From assembly GCA_902520195.1 (NCBI GenBank), contig CABYND010000002.1, positions 161,930 through 225,929 on the forward strand: a stretch of 64,000 bases of DNA. The letters run 5' to 3'. Source of the stretch: Halieaceae bacterium (lineage in GTDB: Bacteria; Pseudomonadota; Gammaproteobacteria; Pseudomonadales; Halieaceae). Shown piece after piece: positions 47,553 to 55,868 of this stretch. Position numbers and translations under genes: made by a program. Position 1 is the first letter of the stretch. Every line of letters starts with the position of its first letter. Under the pieces are notes generated by a model, which saw nothing but the letters and a program-made list of their open reading frames with translations, searched no databases and had not been told where the DNA came from.

Positions 47553-47864
47553 ATGATCATGTCTCACCTGCTTCGCAAAATCTTTCCCTGGGTCGTCGAG
47601 ATTAGTCTTTGGTTGATCTTCGTTGCAGGTGCTGTCATAGGATACGAGGTTAATTATCTTGGCTCGGCTGCGATGTCGGCACTTCTGGGCGCCGTCATAG
47701 GGTTTTTCGCAGCGGTCATTCCTTTGGGAATGCTGCAAACCATGATTCGAAACAATATCCTGCTCGAGTCAATGGTCAAAGATGGCTATGGACGGCCTCG
47801 GTTAAGTCTGCACAAAGGTCAGGTGGTCGAAATGCCTTATGTGTCTTCAGAGGACCAACTTTAG
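47553..47864 (+). CDS. Small two-TM membrane protein
   Basis: A 103-residue protein from the ATG at 47553 (MIMSHLLRKIFPWVVEI). Two hydrophobic segments: VVEISLWLIFVAGAVIGYEV and AAMSALLGAVIGFFAAVIPLGML. A polar tail follows. Convergent with the next gene. Its tail GQVVEMPYVSSEDQL resembles the TFNMPYVKDAKEV region of the neighbouring PH-domain protein, a possible chance match. Confidence 0.55.
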   Translation: MIMSHLLRKIFPWVVEISLWLIFVAGAVIGYEVNYLGSAAMSALLGAVIGFFAAVIPLGMLQTMIRNNILLESMVKDGYGRPRLSLHKGQVVEMPYVSSEDQL

Positions 47865-47877
47865 GAGTGTGCTAGTG

Positions 47878-48972
47878 TTACGCCTGCATCTGGTGCGCCA
47901 ACTTGTCCCAGGTCAATTTCACTTCTTTAGCATCCTTCACGTACGGCATGTTGAAAGTTTCGCCCTCAGCCGAAATTTTCAAAGTGCCATAACCGAACAA
48001 TGTGCCGACAACCGACCGACGGACCTCAAGGCCACTGACGCTATCGGCGTATAGATCCTCTCTTGGAAAGAAAAATGTGGTGCTCTGGACCACCCGATGA
48101 TTGGTGATAAACCGATTAGAGCTACTAACAAACTCTAATGTTGCATAGCCCAAGGCCAGCAACGGATAGACAACACAACACAGGAAGATAACGTCCGATT
48201 CCGCGCTGGCATTGTCGCTCCATAGCAGGAATACGATGGCAAACGCTGCTATAACGGTCGCTCTCGCTGCATGCTCCCAAAGACATCCCACAGGGCGCCC
48301 CAGGTTCATAAAAGTATGCTCGCCAATTTCGCCGTGTTCGCGGGGCGTAAACGCTCTGTCTTTCATGATGGCCAATAGCCTCTTTTGTTCGTGCACTTTC
48401 TCCATCCTGGGTAACGTATACGGTAACGCAAACAGTATGCCTAGCAAAGCCGCCCCAATGATCATTGACAAAATAATCTGAAAATCCATTGGCTCGTCAC
48501 GATTCATAAGCACTTCAAAGGCATCACTGGGAGCATTTTCAGGGGCAACAGCGGGGTCGATGGCAATAGATAAAGATCTAATATTGCTTATATTTTTGTT
48601 AATTGACGATACCAGCGCTCGCTCATATCGATCAATAAAAGCAATCGCGTCACTGGTCATTAGGTCAAGACACATACCAAGATACAGCGCATCGAGAGCA
48701 AACTCCCAGGAGCCCACGAAGTCAGGGAGCCCTAATCTTGCCCGAATGTGGTTCACCACAATCAGCAGCTCGCTGCCGCTGGCAAGAGTGGTATCACCTA
48801 GCTGAGCACAACGCGTTTGGGCGAGAAAGCTGTTTCCGTCGCGCGGTGAGCAGCCAGAAATCGAAATCATCACAACCGATAGGAAAAGACCCAAAATAAT
48901 CAGGGTCTTTCGGGTCTTCGGTCGACCGGTCTCTAACCTGTGCAAGCGCGTTTTTTTATTTTGGTTCAACAT
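47878..48972 (-). CDS. Membrane protein with bacterial PH-like domain
   Basis: About 364 residues from the start at 48972. The N-terminal hydrophobic segment ends in a lipobox-like ISISGC. An extracytoplasmic region of about 130 residues follows, then a membrane helix FQIILSMIIGAALLGILFALPY, two more helices (ATVIAAFAIVFLLW and VIFLCCVVYPLLALGYATLEFV), and a C-terminal bPH/YdbS-type domain (RFITNHRVVQSTTFFFPREDLYADSVSGLEV...GTLKISAEGETFNMPYV). The PH domain assignment is fairly clear; the role is unknown. Confidence 0.65.
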   Translation of the reverse strand: MLNQNKKTRLHRLETGRPKTRKTLIILGLFLSVVMISISGCSPRDGNSFLAQTRCAQLGDTTLASGSELLIVVNHIRARLGLPDFVGSWEFALDALYLGMCLDLMTSDAIAFIDRYERALVSSINKNISNIRSLSIAIDPAVAPENAPSDAFEVLMNRDEPMDFQIILSMIIGAALLGILFALPYTLPRMEKVHEQKRLLAIMKDRAFTPREHGEIGEHTFMNLGRPVGCLWEHAARATVIAAFAIVFLLWSDNASAESDVIFLCCVVYPLLALGYATLEFVSSSNRFITNHRVVQSTTFFFPREDLYADSVSGLEVRRSVVGTLFGYGTLKISAEGETFNMPYVKDAKEVKLTWDKLAHQMQA

Positions 48973-49394
48973 CAATATCTTGTGGCTCGGTGCTGATGAA
49001 CCTACAAGATAGGAGGGCAAAAACTACAGATCAAGAAAGTGTTTGACGGATTTTTCCCGTAAAAATGACCACTTGCAACGTTTATCTGATTTGATAGGTC
49101 GGCAATATGATGCAAGTCCCGCATTTAGTCTGCGGCGTCCTGCTAAGTCAGAGAAAGCGACCGTCCTGTTACCGCGTTAGGCGCGTCGTATTTGGCATAA
49201 GCAATCTGGCAACCCTCTCGAAACGTATGCAGTGAGCAAGAGTCATACCTAGGCGAACTGCATGGAATTATTGTTTTGGATGGTCGCAGCCACCTTATGG
49301 ATTGGAATTAGCGTCGACTCGGCCCGCAGGCAAACACCGCTTCTACTGCTTGACCAAGCCCACTCTCAGTGACCGCTGAGGCAGAGGCATCACT
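48973..49394. other. Spacer without supported gene
   Basis: About 420 bases. A single GTTAGGC (near 49176) resembles one integron core half-site but has no partner. A CGGATTTTTCCCG short palindrome lies near 49049. No gene or repeat copy identified. Confidence 0.4.
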
Positions 49395-49583
49395 TTGACC
49401 TGGTTGATCATTGGCTTCTGGGGTTGCACCGGCATGTGGCTACTCAGCTTGGCCGGGGATCTGGGACTTGCGCGCGACCCCGACGTTGCAGAGGGCCTTC
49501 AATGGCTACCTTTGATCAGCGCCATCATTTCTTTCATAGGCATGTGTTATTTCGGAAATGCCACATCGATGTTTGGTTGGTGA
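49395..49583 (+). CDS. Small membrane protein, candidate
   Basis: A 62-residue protein from a TTG start with GAGG upstream. Two hydrophobic segments, WLIIGFWGCTGMWLLSLAG and LPLISAIISFIGMCYFG. Composition is protein-like, but there is no family support. Confidence 0.4.
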   Translation: MTWLIIGFWGCTGMWLLSLAGDLGLARDPDVAEGLQWLPLISAIISFIGMCYFGNATSMFGW

Positions 49584-49738
49584 CACTCGACAACACTCAG
49601 CGAGATTAAGGCATATGCATCAACAGCAGGTATTGCATTTTTCAGCAAAGGAAGACCGCCGAGCCAGCTTTTTTTTCGCTCTGTTAGCAGTAAACTGAAG
49701 CGAAAATCAAAGCAGTAATCCTCGAGGGGTCACTCCAC

Positions 49739-51094
49739 ATGAATGCGCCGATTCCGATTTTAGATACCTGGCCCCAGCAATCGATTCGCGGTCACAGCAT
49801 CCCCGGGTCCCGCTATACCTCCCGTGACTTCATGGAGCAGGAATGGGAAGGCATGTGGACACGGGTGTGGCTACTGCTGGGCCGGGAGTCTGAGTTGCCA
49901 GAGTCCGGCGACTGGCAGATGGAGCCCGTGGGGCGCGAGGAGATCCTGATGGTGCGCCAGCAAGACGGGAGCATTAAAGCCTTCTATAACGTGTGCCAGC
50001 ATCGGGGCAATCCGCTGGTGGACGAGCCCAAGGGCAGCAACCCGCGGCGCTTTGTCTGCCGCTACCACAGCTGGGCGTTTCTGCCCGACGGCGCACTGCA
50101 GTTTGCGCCGGATAAGGAGGACTTCCCGGACGGCAACCCCTGCGGCAAGCTGCGGCTCGCCGAGCTCAAATGCGAGACCTTTGCCGGCTTTATCTGGGTC
50201 AATATGGACCCCGACTGCGGGCCTTTAGAGGATTACCTAGGGCCGATCTGGGACGAGTGGAAGGCCAGAGAGGTGGATACCTGGCAACGCACCATGGCCA
50301 ACACCATGTGGTTACCCTGCAACTGGAAGGTGGTGCTCGATAACTTCAATGAGTCCTACCACGTACCCACGGTGCACATGGGGGCGACGCCCTCCACAGA
50401 CCGCACCGCCATCGCCGGAGGCATTAATACCTACTTCAAAGAAACCCAGTTTGATCTGGCGAATGAAGGCCATGCGCGCATGATCATGAAGGGCGGCTAT
50501 GGTGCCGGCGTGACCGACACCGACGGCAACATCGTCGAGCCGCTGGCCTCGCTCCTTGGCTACTGGAACCTCGACCCCGCTGACTTTAAAGGCAAACCCG
50601 AGGACACCCGCGAGGCGCTGCAGCAGGCAAAGCGAGCGCTGGGCCCCGACAAGGGCTACAGCCACTACGCGGCCGTGCCCGACGAGCAGCTTACCGATGC
50701 TTTCCACTACACGCTGTTCCCCAACTTTGCGGTGTCGCTATGGGCCGACGGCTTTCACTTTTTGCGGGCGCGCCCACACCCTACCGACCCGGAGCAGTGC
50801 CTGTTTGATAATTGGTGGTATGCCAGCCCGGCCAGCGTGGCGGCCGAGTTAGACGATGGCACCAGCGCCACCGAATCACTAACCGGTGACGGTTCGGGTG
50901 ACGTGCCCGTCAAATGGCTGACCTGCGGCGAGGACTCGATTGGCCCGGCGATCGAAGACGACGTGGCGGTGTTTATCACCCAGCAGCGCGGCGTGCGTTC
51001 GCGAGGGTTCAAAGGCGCCTATCTCTCCGGTCAGGAAAAACGCATCAGCCGTTACCACGAGCGCATCGATGACTACATCGATGGCAAGCTATAG
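49739..51094 (+). CDS. Aromatic ring-hydroxylating oxygenase, alpha subunit (Rieske)
   Basis: A 451-residue Rieske non-haem iron oxygenase. Rieske ligands in CQHRGNPLVDEPKGSNPRRFVCRYHSW (about residues 83-109). Catalytic iron site in LDNFNESYHVPTVHMG, with the bridging aspartate and both histidines. Larger than the 25195-26379 enzyme and clearly a different subfamily. GC content is back to the core level. No reductase or ferredoxin is adjacent; an NTF2-fold gene follows 31 bases later and may be a small beta-type partner. Confidence 0.93.
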   Translation: MNAPIPILDTWPQQSIRGHSIPGSRYTSRDFMEQEWEGMWTRVWLLLGRESELPESGDWQMEPVGREEILMVRQQDGSIKAFYNVCQHRGNPLVDEPKGSNPRRFVCRYHSWAFLPDGALQFAPDKEDFPDGNPCGKLRLAELKCETFAGFIWVNMDPDCGPLEDYLGPIWDEWKAREVDTWQRTMANTMWLPCNWKVVLDNFNESYHVPTVHMGATPSTDRTAIAGGINTYFKETQFDLANEGHARMIMKGGYGAGVTDTDGNIVEPLASLLGYWNLDPADFKGKPEDTREALQQAKRALGPDKGYSHYAAVPDEQLTDAFHYTLFPNFAVSLWADGFHFLRARPHPTDPEQCLFDNWWYASPASVAAELDDGTSATESLTGDGSGDVPVKWLTCGEDSIGPAIEDDVAVFITQQRGVRSRGFKGAYLSGQEKRISRYHERIDDYIDGKL

Positions 51095-51125
51095 CCATAA
51101 ATAACGAAATAGGGCATGGAAGGAT

Positions 51126-51536
51126 ATGAGTTACGCCGACGATCGCAGACAGCTCCAGGATGTGATGCTCTCCTATGCCGCTGCCGTGGATACGCGGGAC
51201 ATGGCGCGCTACCGCGCCTGCTTTGCCGATGACGTCGAAATTGTGGGTTTTGGCGAAGCCGCGATTTCCGGCGCCGATGCCTGGACCGCATCGGTGGAAA
51301 GCCAGCTCGAGGCTTTTTCTTCAACCCAGCATCTGATGAGCCCACAGCTGGCGACGATATCGGGTGATACCGCCTCCGCCCGAACCGACGTGCAAGCGCT
51401 GCACGTGCTGAAAGACGGCGATGGCGCCATGTTCACTCTGTGGGCGACCTACCTGACCGACTTTATACGCGCCGGCGACGGCTGGAAAATTGCCCGCCAT
51501 GAACTGGTCATTCGGGGCACCCAGCAAACCCCCTGA
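51126..51536 (+). CDS. NTF2/SnoaL-fold protein downstream of Rieske oxygenase
   Basis: A 136-residue SnoaL-like protein: MLSYAAAVDTRDMARYRACFADDVEIVGFG is the typical N-terminal helix-strand, and GWKIARHELVIRGTQ the terminal strand. The same fold is used by dioxygenase beta subunits, and the position just after an alpha-subunit gene suggests a partner or a next-step isomerase/hydrolase. It is shorter than classical beta subunits (about 160-190 residues). Confidence 0.78.
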   Translation: MSYADDRRQLQDVMLSYAAAVDTRDMARYRACFADDVEIVGFGEAAISGADAWTASVESQLEAFSSTQHLMSPQLATISGDTASARTDVQALHVLKDGDGAMFTLWATYLTDFIRAGDGWKIARHELVIRGTQQTP

Positions 51537-51546
51537 CAACACTGAG

Positions 51547-52058
51547 ATGTCACTGCGCTCTTCAGCGGGCTTAAGCCCGGCATGGCGACTGTCTGTTAAC
51601 CACTTTACGGCGGCGTTGCTGGCCTGCTGGGTGAGCTACGGGCAAGCGGCCGAAACATGGCCATTGGTGGTGACGGCAGATCAGAGTGGTCAGTGTACGC
51701 AGGCGCTCTCAAAAGGGACGGCAACAGTAGCGCACAGCGGGTTTGGCGACCTCGTTCTCAATGCTCAACTGGAATTTCGAGAAAGCACAGCATCCAGACT
51801 TTGATTCGGGCGGTGGTGGAAAGCGAGTGCGAATTTAATCGCAACGGCTCACTCCACTCAGCGGAGACGGCGGCCGAGCACCTTAAATTCAAATACTCCC
51901 GGGGGAAACGCTACGCTGACTCCGCCGAGGCATTTATCGATCGTCTGGCACGTAAGTGCTGCTGGAGCGGCGAGCCCTATCAACTGATCTGCGACGGCGA
52001 GACAAAACCCGCTGGCGACTGGCTAAGAATAAGGCTTGAAGCGCTTCGCAGTCAGTGA
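51547..52058 (+). pseudogene. DUF5329-like gene, apparently frameshifted
   Basis: Frame one (from the ATG at 51547) has a signal peptide (FTAALLACWVSYGQAAE) and stops at 51804. Another frame carries SIQTLIRAVVESECEFNRNGSLHSAETAAEHLKFKYSRG...SAEAFIDRLA...GEPYQLICDG, the DUF5329 pattern, to 52058 but without its own start or signal. A frameshift near 51790 would join them. The joined product would have about 40 residues more than usual before the domain, so the 5-prime part may also be rearranged. Sequencing error is the alternative. Confidence 0.5.
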
Positions 52059-52108
52059 GTAGAGGTGTGACGCACCTCAATCTGTCTGAGGTGATCAGAA
52101 GGCTGTCT

Positions 52109-52570
52109 TCAGGCGTCGGCAAATCGCTGCAGGCTAGACAGGGCCGAAGGCTCATCGGGCACCAGTGCGGCGCTCGCGCCCCACAACGCGCGGTTGGCGA
52201 GGGCGCTGTCGAAGCATTCGATGATCGCGCGAATTTGGCCGTCCCGGACTTTGAAGATGTGGACGTAAATCTGATCGTAGCGCTCACCGGTTAATGCCAG
52301 GCCATTGTTCTGTGCCATGGCCACCACCACCTCACCGCCGTCAAACACTATCCGGTGATCGGCACAAAAGGTGATCTCGTCGGGGTTCACGCAGCCAAAT
52401 ACGAGCGGGGTCACTTCCTCAAAAAATCGCTGCTTACCCTCATAGATGCCGGACAGCACATGATCCTGTGTCGGGCATATCAGACAAAAGTCTCCGGCAA
52501 TGGCGCTATCCAGCAGCGCGGTGTCACCGGTTCGGATTGCCTCATAAAACTGGTCAACAATGTGGCTCAT
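52109..52570 (-). CDS. NTF2/SnoaL-like protein
   Basis: A 153-residue SnoaL-fold protein: IVDQFYEAIRTGDTALLDSAIAGDFCLICP at the N-terminus and YDQIYVHIFKVRDGQIRAIIECFDSALANRALWG near the C-terminus are hallmarks of the fold. Start at 52570 supported by GGAGG seven bases upstream; the track start at 52666 has no such site. Third NTF2-fold gene within 8 kb. Function unknown. Confidence 0.8.
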   Translation of the reverse strand: MSHIVDQFYEAIRTGDTALLDSAIAGDFCLICPTQDHVLSGIYEGKQRFFEEVTPLVFGCVNPDEITFCADHRIVFDGGEVVVAMAQNNGLALTGERYDQIYVHIFKVRDGQIRAIIECFDSALANRALWGASAALVPDEPSALSSLQRFADA

Positions 52571-52668
52571 TGGCGCCTCCGCGTAAGTATCGATCTGTCG
52601 TTTTGCCTGTTGGGCCGGATAAGGGCTGACGCCGTGCGAGGCGTCACCGCAAGCTAATGGCATCATCC

Positions 52669-53040
52669 TCAGGTCTCATCGTCGGGCGTATCACCTGCCC
52701 GCAGCGACTGTACGCCCCGAATAACAAAGTGGATAAAAGCGATCCACAACGTCACGTAGGCGAGGGTAAAGCCCCACTGCCACCCCACATGACCCAGAAT
52801 GACGCCCGTTACCGGCACCATCGCCAGCCAGTGACCCGTTATCCAGGCCGAATGCTTCCAGGAAAAGTAGACCGCACTGACCGCTGCAACAATCATCAGG
52901 ATCGAAAAAACGTCCTGCGCCCAAGGGCGGGTGTACATCAGGCCTCCCAGTACCACCGCGGATATCCCCGCAATGGCGTGGGCCAGCGCACCAAAATCAA
53001 TGCCGCTCTGTGGGGCTGAGTCTGTGGGAACGTCGCTCAT
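52669..53040 (-). CDS. Small four-TM membrane protein
   Basis: About 123 residues with four hydrophobic segments: LAHAIAGISAVVLGGLMY, VFSILMIVAAVSAVYFSW, HWLAMVPVTGVILGHVGW and FTLAYVTLWIAFIHFVI. No family recognised with confidence; the layout resembles small SPW-repeat-type proteins. Start at 53040 (MSDVPTDSAP) or 53058. Confidence 0.65.
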   Translation of the reverse strand: MSDVPTDSAPQSGIDFGALAHAIAGISAVVLGGLMYTRPWAQDVFSILMIVAAVSAVYFSWKHSAWITGHWLAMVPVTGVILGHVGWQWGFTLAYVTLWIAFIHFVIRGVQSLRAGDTPDDET

Positions 53041-53120
53041 TGGCACCCAATGTGTCACCTTTTTGCTGTTGCTGACAAACCGGCCTTGTTTATCTGCTGC
53101 ACCATACGCGGGTCGTACCC

Positions 53121-53588
53121 TTAAGGGGTGAGGTCCCGAATATAGCCGAGCACATTGGGGTAGTGCGTTGTGGGGGTACCGGTGGCTCGCAGGGCTGCGA
53201 CAGCCTCATTGGATACGGCGCCGTACAGCTCAACGGTAAAGACATCCAAGAGTGGTGAGACCTCCTCGAGGTATGCCCCCAAATCTGCATTGTTGAGATG
53301 GAAGATGAGCGCCTCGCTGTTTTCATAGACCTCGGTCCAGATAAAGCCCTGAGGGTCGGACGGATCCTGATCGAAGGTATGCAACAACATTCCGGGCTCC
53401 CCAGCCTCCACCTTTTTGTCGACGGCGGCAGACAGCGCCACCACTTGATCTGCCTGATCAGGCAATGCATGCAATCGCGCAATCAGGACAAAAGCCGATG
53501 GTCCTGCGGGCAAGGTGTTCTGAGCCTGCACCGCTGAGGACAACCCGGCCACCGCCAAGGTCAGAATAAAAAATAGATTACGCAACAT
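53121..53588 (-). CDS. Exported antibiotic-biosynthesis-monooxygenase (ABM) domain protein
   Basis: A 155-residue protein with signal peptide MLRNLFFILTLAVAGLSSAVQA and one ferredoxin-like ABM domain: FVLIARLHALPDQADQVVALSAAVDKKVEAGEPGMLLHTFDQDPSDP...WTEVYENSEALIFHL. Such domains form dimeric monooxygenases or quinone/haem-handling proteins. The export signal is unusual for the family but clear. Confidence 0.78.
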   Translation of the reverse strand: MLRNLFFILTLAVAGLSSAVQAQNTLPAGPSAFVLIARLHALPDQADQVVALSAAVDKKVEAGEPGMLLHTFDQDPSDPQGFIWTEVYENSEALIFHLNNADLGAYLEEVSPLLDVFTVELYGAVSNEAVAALRATGTPTTHYPNVLGYIRDLTP

Positions 53589-53743
53589 GCTGAGCCCCCA
53601 ATTCATTAGAGGCGTCAGCTTAGACGAATCCGTCATCTTCTGCGAAATTTTGCTCCTTCATCTGAGCTTCGCTGATGGCCAGAGTGTTTAGGCCCAACTT
53701 AAGCGGCCTGCGAGCCTGAGAAGCACGCCGAGAAAACAACCGA

Positions 53744-54192
53744 ATGGATGAACATACCGTTCTTGAGCACTTGGGCAATCTGGGGGTCATCCTGCTTGCC
53801 GTCCGGCCTCCACCTCAGTGCATTACCTGTTTCTAGCACACTTGAAGCGCGGCGCGCGGCTGGCACTGAAATTCCCTCAGATCAGGCTAGGCTATGGCGT
53901 GATCGTCTCGCTGGTCGCCCATTTCATTGAAGTCGCCCTGTTCGCGTCCGCATACAAGGTGTCGATTGAGTCGGACTTTGGGACGCTCGAGGGTAACTTT
54001 CAGGTCTCGATTGCGGACCACCTCTACTTCTCTTACGCGGCGTTCACTACCGTAGGGTTTAGCGACATCGTGCCGACAAGGCCACTACGGTTGCTGGCGG
54101 GTATGGAAGCCCTCACGAGCTTCGTGCTGATCACCTGGACGGCGTCGTATCTATATTTTGAAATGACCCAACTATGGCGAATTCAAGACTGA
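53744..54192 (+). pseudogene. Two-TM potassium-channel family gene, N-terminus probably frameshifted
   Basis: The main frame from the GTG at 53818 (124 residues) has a first helix YGVIVSLVAHFIEVALFASAY, a pore region SYAAFTTVGFSDIVPT with the TVGF-type selectivity filter, and a second helix MEALTSFVLITWTASYLYFEM. This is an Ion_trans_2-like channel. Family proteins have a further N-terminal helix: it appears in another frame from the ATG at 53744 (MDEHTVLEHLGNLGVILLAV) and would join by a one-base shift near 53800. No ribosome site precedes the GTG. Confidence 0.6.
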
Positions 54193-54196
54193 GGGT

Positions 54197-54415
54197 CTAA
54201 CTGGGGTCGATCAACGCAAACCGCGGTACCACGCCATCCGGCGTCTCAACGCTTTCCTGAAACATCGACAACGGCCGCACCCAGAGCCCACGGCCGCCGT
54301 ATTCGGGTCGGTACACCACCAGCGCCTCCCCAGTTTCTTAATGCTGGGCCACACCCATCACGGTGTACTCACCACACTTGTAGTGGCGGTATCGGCCCAG
54401 CGCGAGGTCGCTCAT
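54197..54415 (-). pseudogene. DUF1653 gene with in-frame stop
   Basis: Absent from the ORF track. Minus-strand translation is MSDLALGRYRHYKCGEYTVMGVAQH-stop-ETGEALVVYRPEYGGRGLWVRPLSMFQESV...PRFALIDPS. This is a full-length 72-residue DUF1653 protein (LYRHYKGGxYxVxGxARH-SET, VVYRxxYGxxGLWVRPxxMF) interrupted by TAA at 54338-54340, where a serine or similar codon is expected. It overlaps the rdgC stop by four bases (ATGA), so it was the second gene of an rdgC operon. Either a recent nonsense mutation or a sequencing error. Confidence 0.8.
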
Positions 54416-55314
54416 TCGGCGATCCCGCCAAATGCTTTGATCAAGTCAGCCTGCAGGCCCGCGAGAATCTCACAGAGAATCAGAAAGTCCGCATCCGCCC
54501 GGGCTAAGGGGTCTTCAACCAGCTCGTCGTTCGCTTCACGAATGGCATCGCTGAACTTCAGGCGACGCAGAGACAGGTCTTTATCGACCACGGCTGCAAC
54601 CCGCGCACCCCACTCCAATGTCAGTTTCTCAACCTGATGGCCCGAGGCGAGGTGTGCCAACACCTCCTCGCTATCGAGGGGCACGCCGCGCACCTTCACA
54701 GAACTGCCCTCCTCGCGCTGATTGGCAAAATCGGCCTCGTCACCCAGCTCAATCGCCTCGGGAATGCCGCCCTGCATCAGCCATTGGGTCATCATGTGGG
54801 CGGGGGCTTTTTGGGTTTCGGGCAAGACAGCAGGTAAGTTGCCGAGCGCCTCGCGCAGATGATTGAGCACCTCTTCCGAGCGCCCGGCGCTGCTACTGTC
54901 AATCCAGACCCACCCGGCTTGATCAGCAATGATCGCGCGGATCGTGCTGGAGCGGGAAAAAGCGCGAGGCAACAGATCTTGCATGACCTCATCGGTCAGA
55001 GCCAATCGCTCACGACGACTGACCTTGCGCCCCTGCGCCTTGGCAATTTGCGCGCAGCGCACATTGGCCTGCTCGCGCACTACCGTCGCAGGCAGGAGCT
55101 TCTCCTCACGCTTTAGGCGCACCATCCAGTAAGGCCCTGCCGCATGGACCAGTGCCGAGGCTGCATCATCCAGCGCCGGCACCCACCCCAAGCTGCTCGC
55201 CTGAGCCGGCGTGCAGCTTGAGAAAGTCCGGGACTCCAGGCGGCGTTCCAACTCCTCGGCGTCGAGGCCGAGACGGCTGGGTAATCGGTAAGGTCGAAGC
55301 GCGCGGAACCACAT
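54412..55314 (-). CDS. rdgC: Recombination-associated protein RdgC
   Basis: Ring-forming DNA-binding protein that modulates RecA. MWFRALRPYRLPSRLGLDAEELERRLESRTFSSC at the N-terminus and the C-terminal LILCEILAGLQADLIKAFGGI are diagnostic. Its 300 residues match the family. Single gene apart from the broken DUF1653 reading frame attached to its end. Confidence 0.96.
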   Translation of the reverse strand: MWFRALRPYRLPSRLGLDAEELERRLESRTFSSCTPAQASSLGWVPALDDAASALVHAAGPYWMVRLKREEKLLPATVVREQANVRCAQIAKAQGRKVSRRERLALTDEVMQDLLPRAFSRSSTIRAIIADQAGWVWIDSSSAGRSEEVLNHLREALGNLPAVLPETQKAPAHMMTQWLMQGGIPEAIELGDEADFANQREEGSSVKVRGVPLDSEEVLAHLASGHQVEKLTLEWGARVAAVVDKDLSLRRLKFSDAIREANDELVEDPLARADADFLILCEILAGLQADLIKAFGGIAE

Positions 55315-55424
55315 AAAGCAAATATCCAGAGGGTGTCATGATCGGGGGCCGCGCAGTGTATCGAATTCTTCGCCAGCGGGTGGGACTTGGCCTAAAATCG
55401 TTCTGTCTACACCGGGAGCAACTC

Positions 55425-55865
55425 ATGCGATACCTCCACACAATGATCCGCGCCGCCAATCTCGATGACACCCTCGACTTCTTTGTCGACAAGCTGGGGC
55501 TGGTCGAGGCCTACCGGTATGACAATGACGCCGGGCGCTTCACGCTGGTCTTTCTCAGCGCGCCAGATGATCTGGAAGGCGCCAAGGCACGGCAGGCGCC
55601 GCTGGTGGAGATCACCCACAACTGGGACGCCGAGACCTACGATGGCGGGCGCAATTTTGGGCACCTGGCGTATCAGGTCGACGATATCTATGCGAGCTGT
55701 CAGCAGCTGCTGGATAAAGGCGTAACGCTAAATCGCCCACCCCGCGACGGACGCATGGCGTTTATCCGCTCGCCCGACGGGATCTCGATTGAGTTATTGC
55801 AGTCCGGTGACGCCCTGCCGCTGCAAGAACCATGGCAGTCGATGGAGAACATCGGGGAGTGGTAA
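55425..55865 (+). CDS. gloA: Glyoxalase I-like VOC protein
   Basis: A 146-residue VOC enzyme resembling lactoylglutathione lyase: YLHTMIRAANLDDTLDFFVDKLGLVEAYRYDNDAGRFTLVFLS, then NFGHLAYQVDDIYASCQQL and AFIRSPDGISIELLQ, with both His and Glu metal ligands present. Start at 55425 with GGGAG upstream. The C-terminal part is longer and less standard, so another VOC lyase is possible. Confidence 0.78.
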   Translation: MRYLHTMIRAANLDDTLDFFVDKLGLVEAYRYDNDAGRFTLVFLSAPDDLEGAKARQAPLVEITHNWDAETYDGGRNFGHLAYQVDDIYASCQQLLDKGVTLNRPPRDGRMAFIRSPDGISIELLQSGDALPLQEPWQSMENIGEW

Positions 55866-55868
55866 CTC

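Noticed and set aside
49176-49182. GTTAGGC resembling an attC core
   Set aside because: No complementary half-site within 150 bases; single 7-mers are expected by chance.
41392-53000. Second copy of the tRNA-Phe 3' end as attR
   Set aside because: I did not find ATTCCGCCCCTGGGCACCA or a close match again in the window, so island boundaries are not demonstrated.
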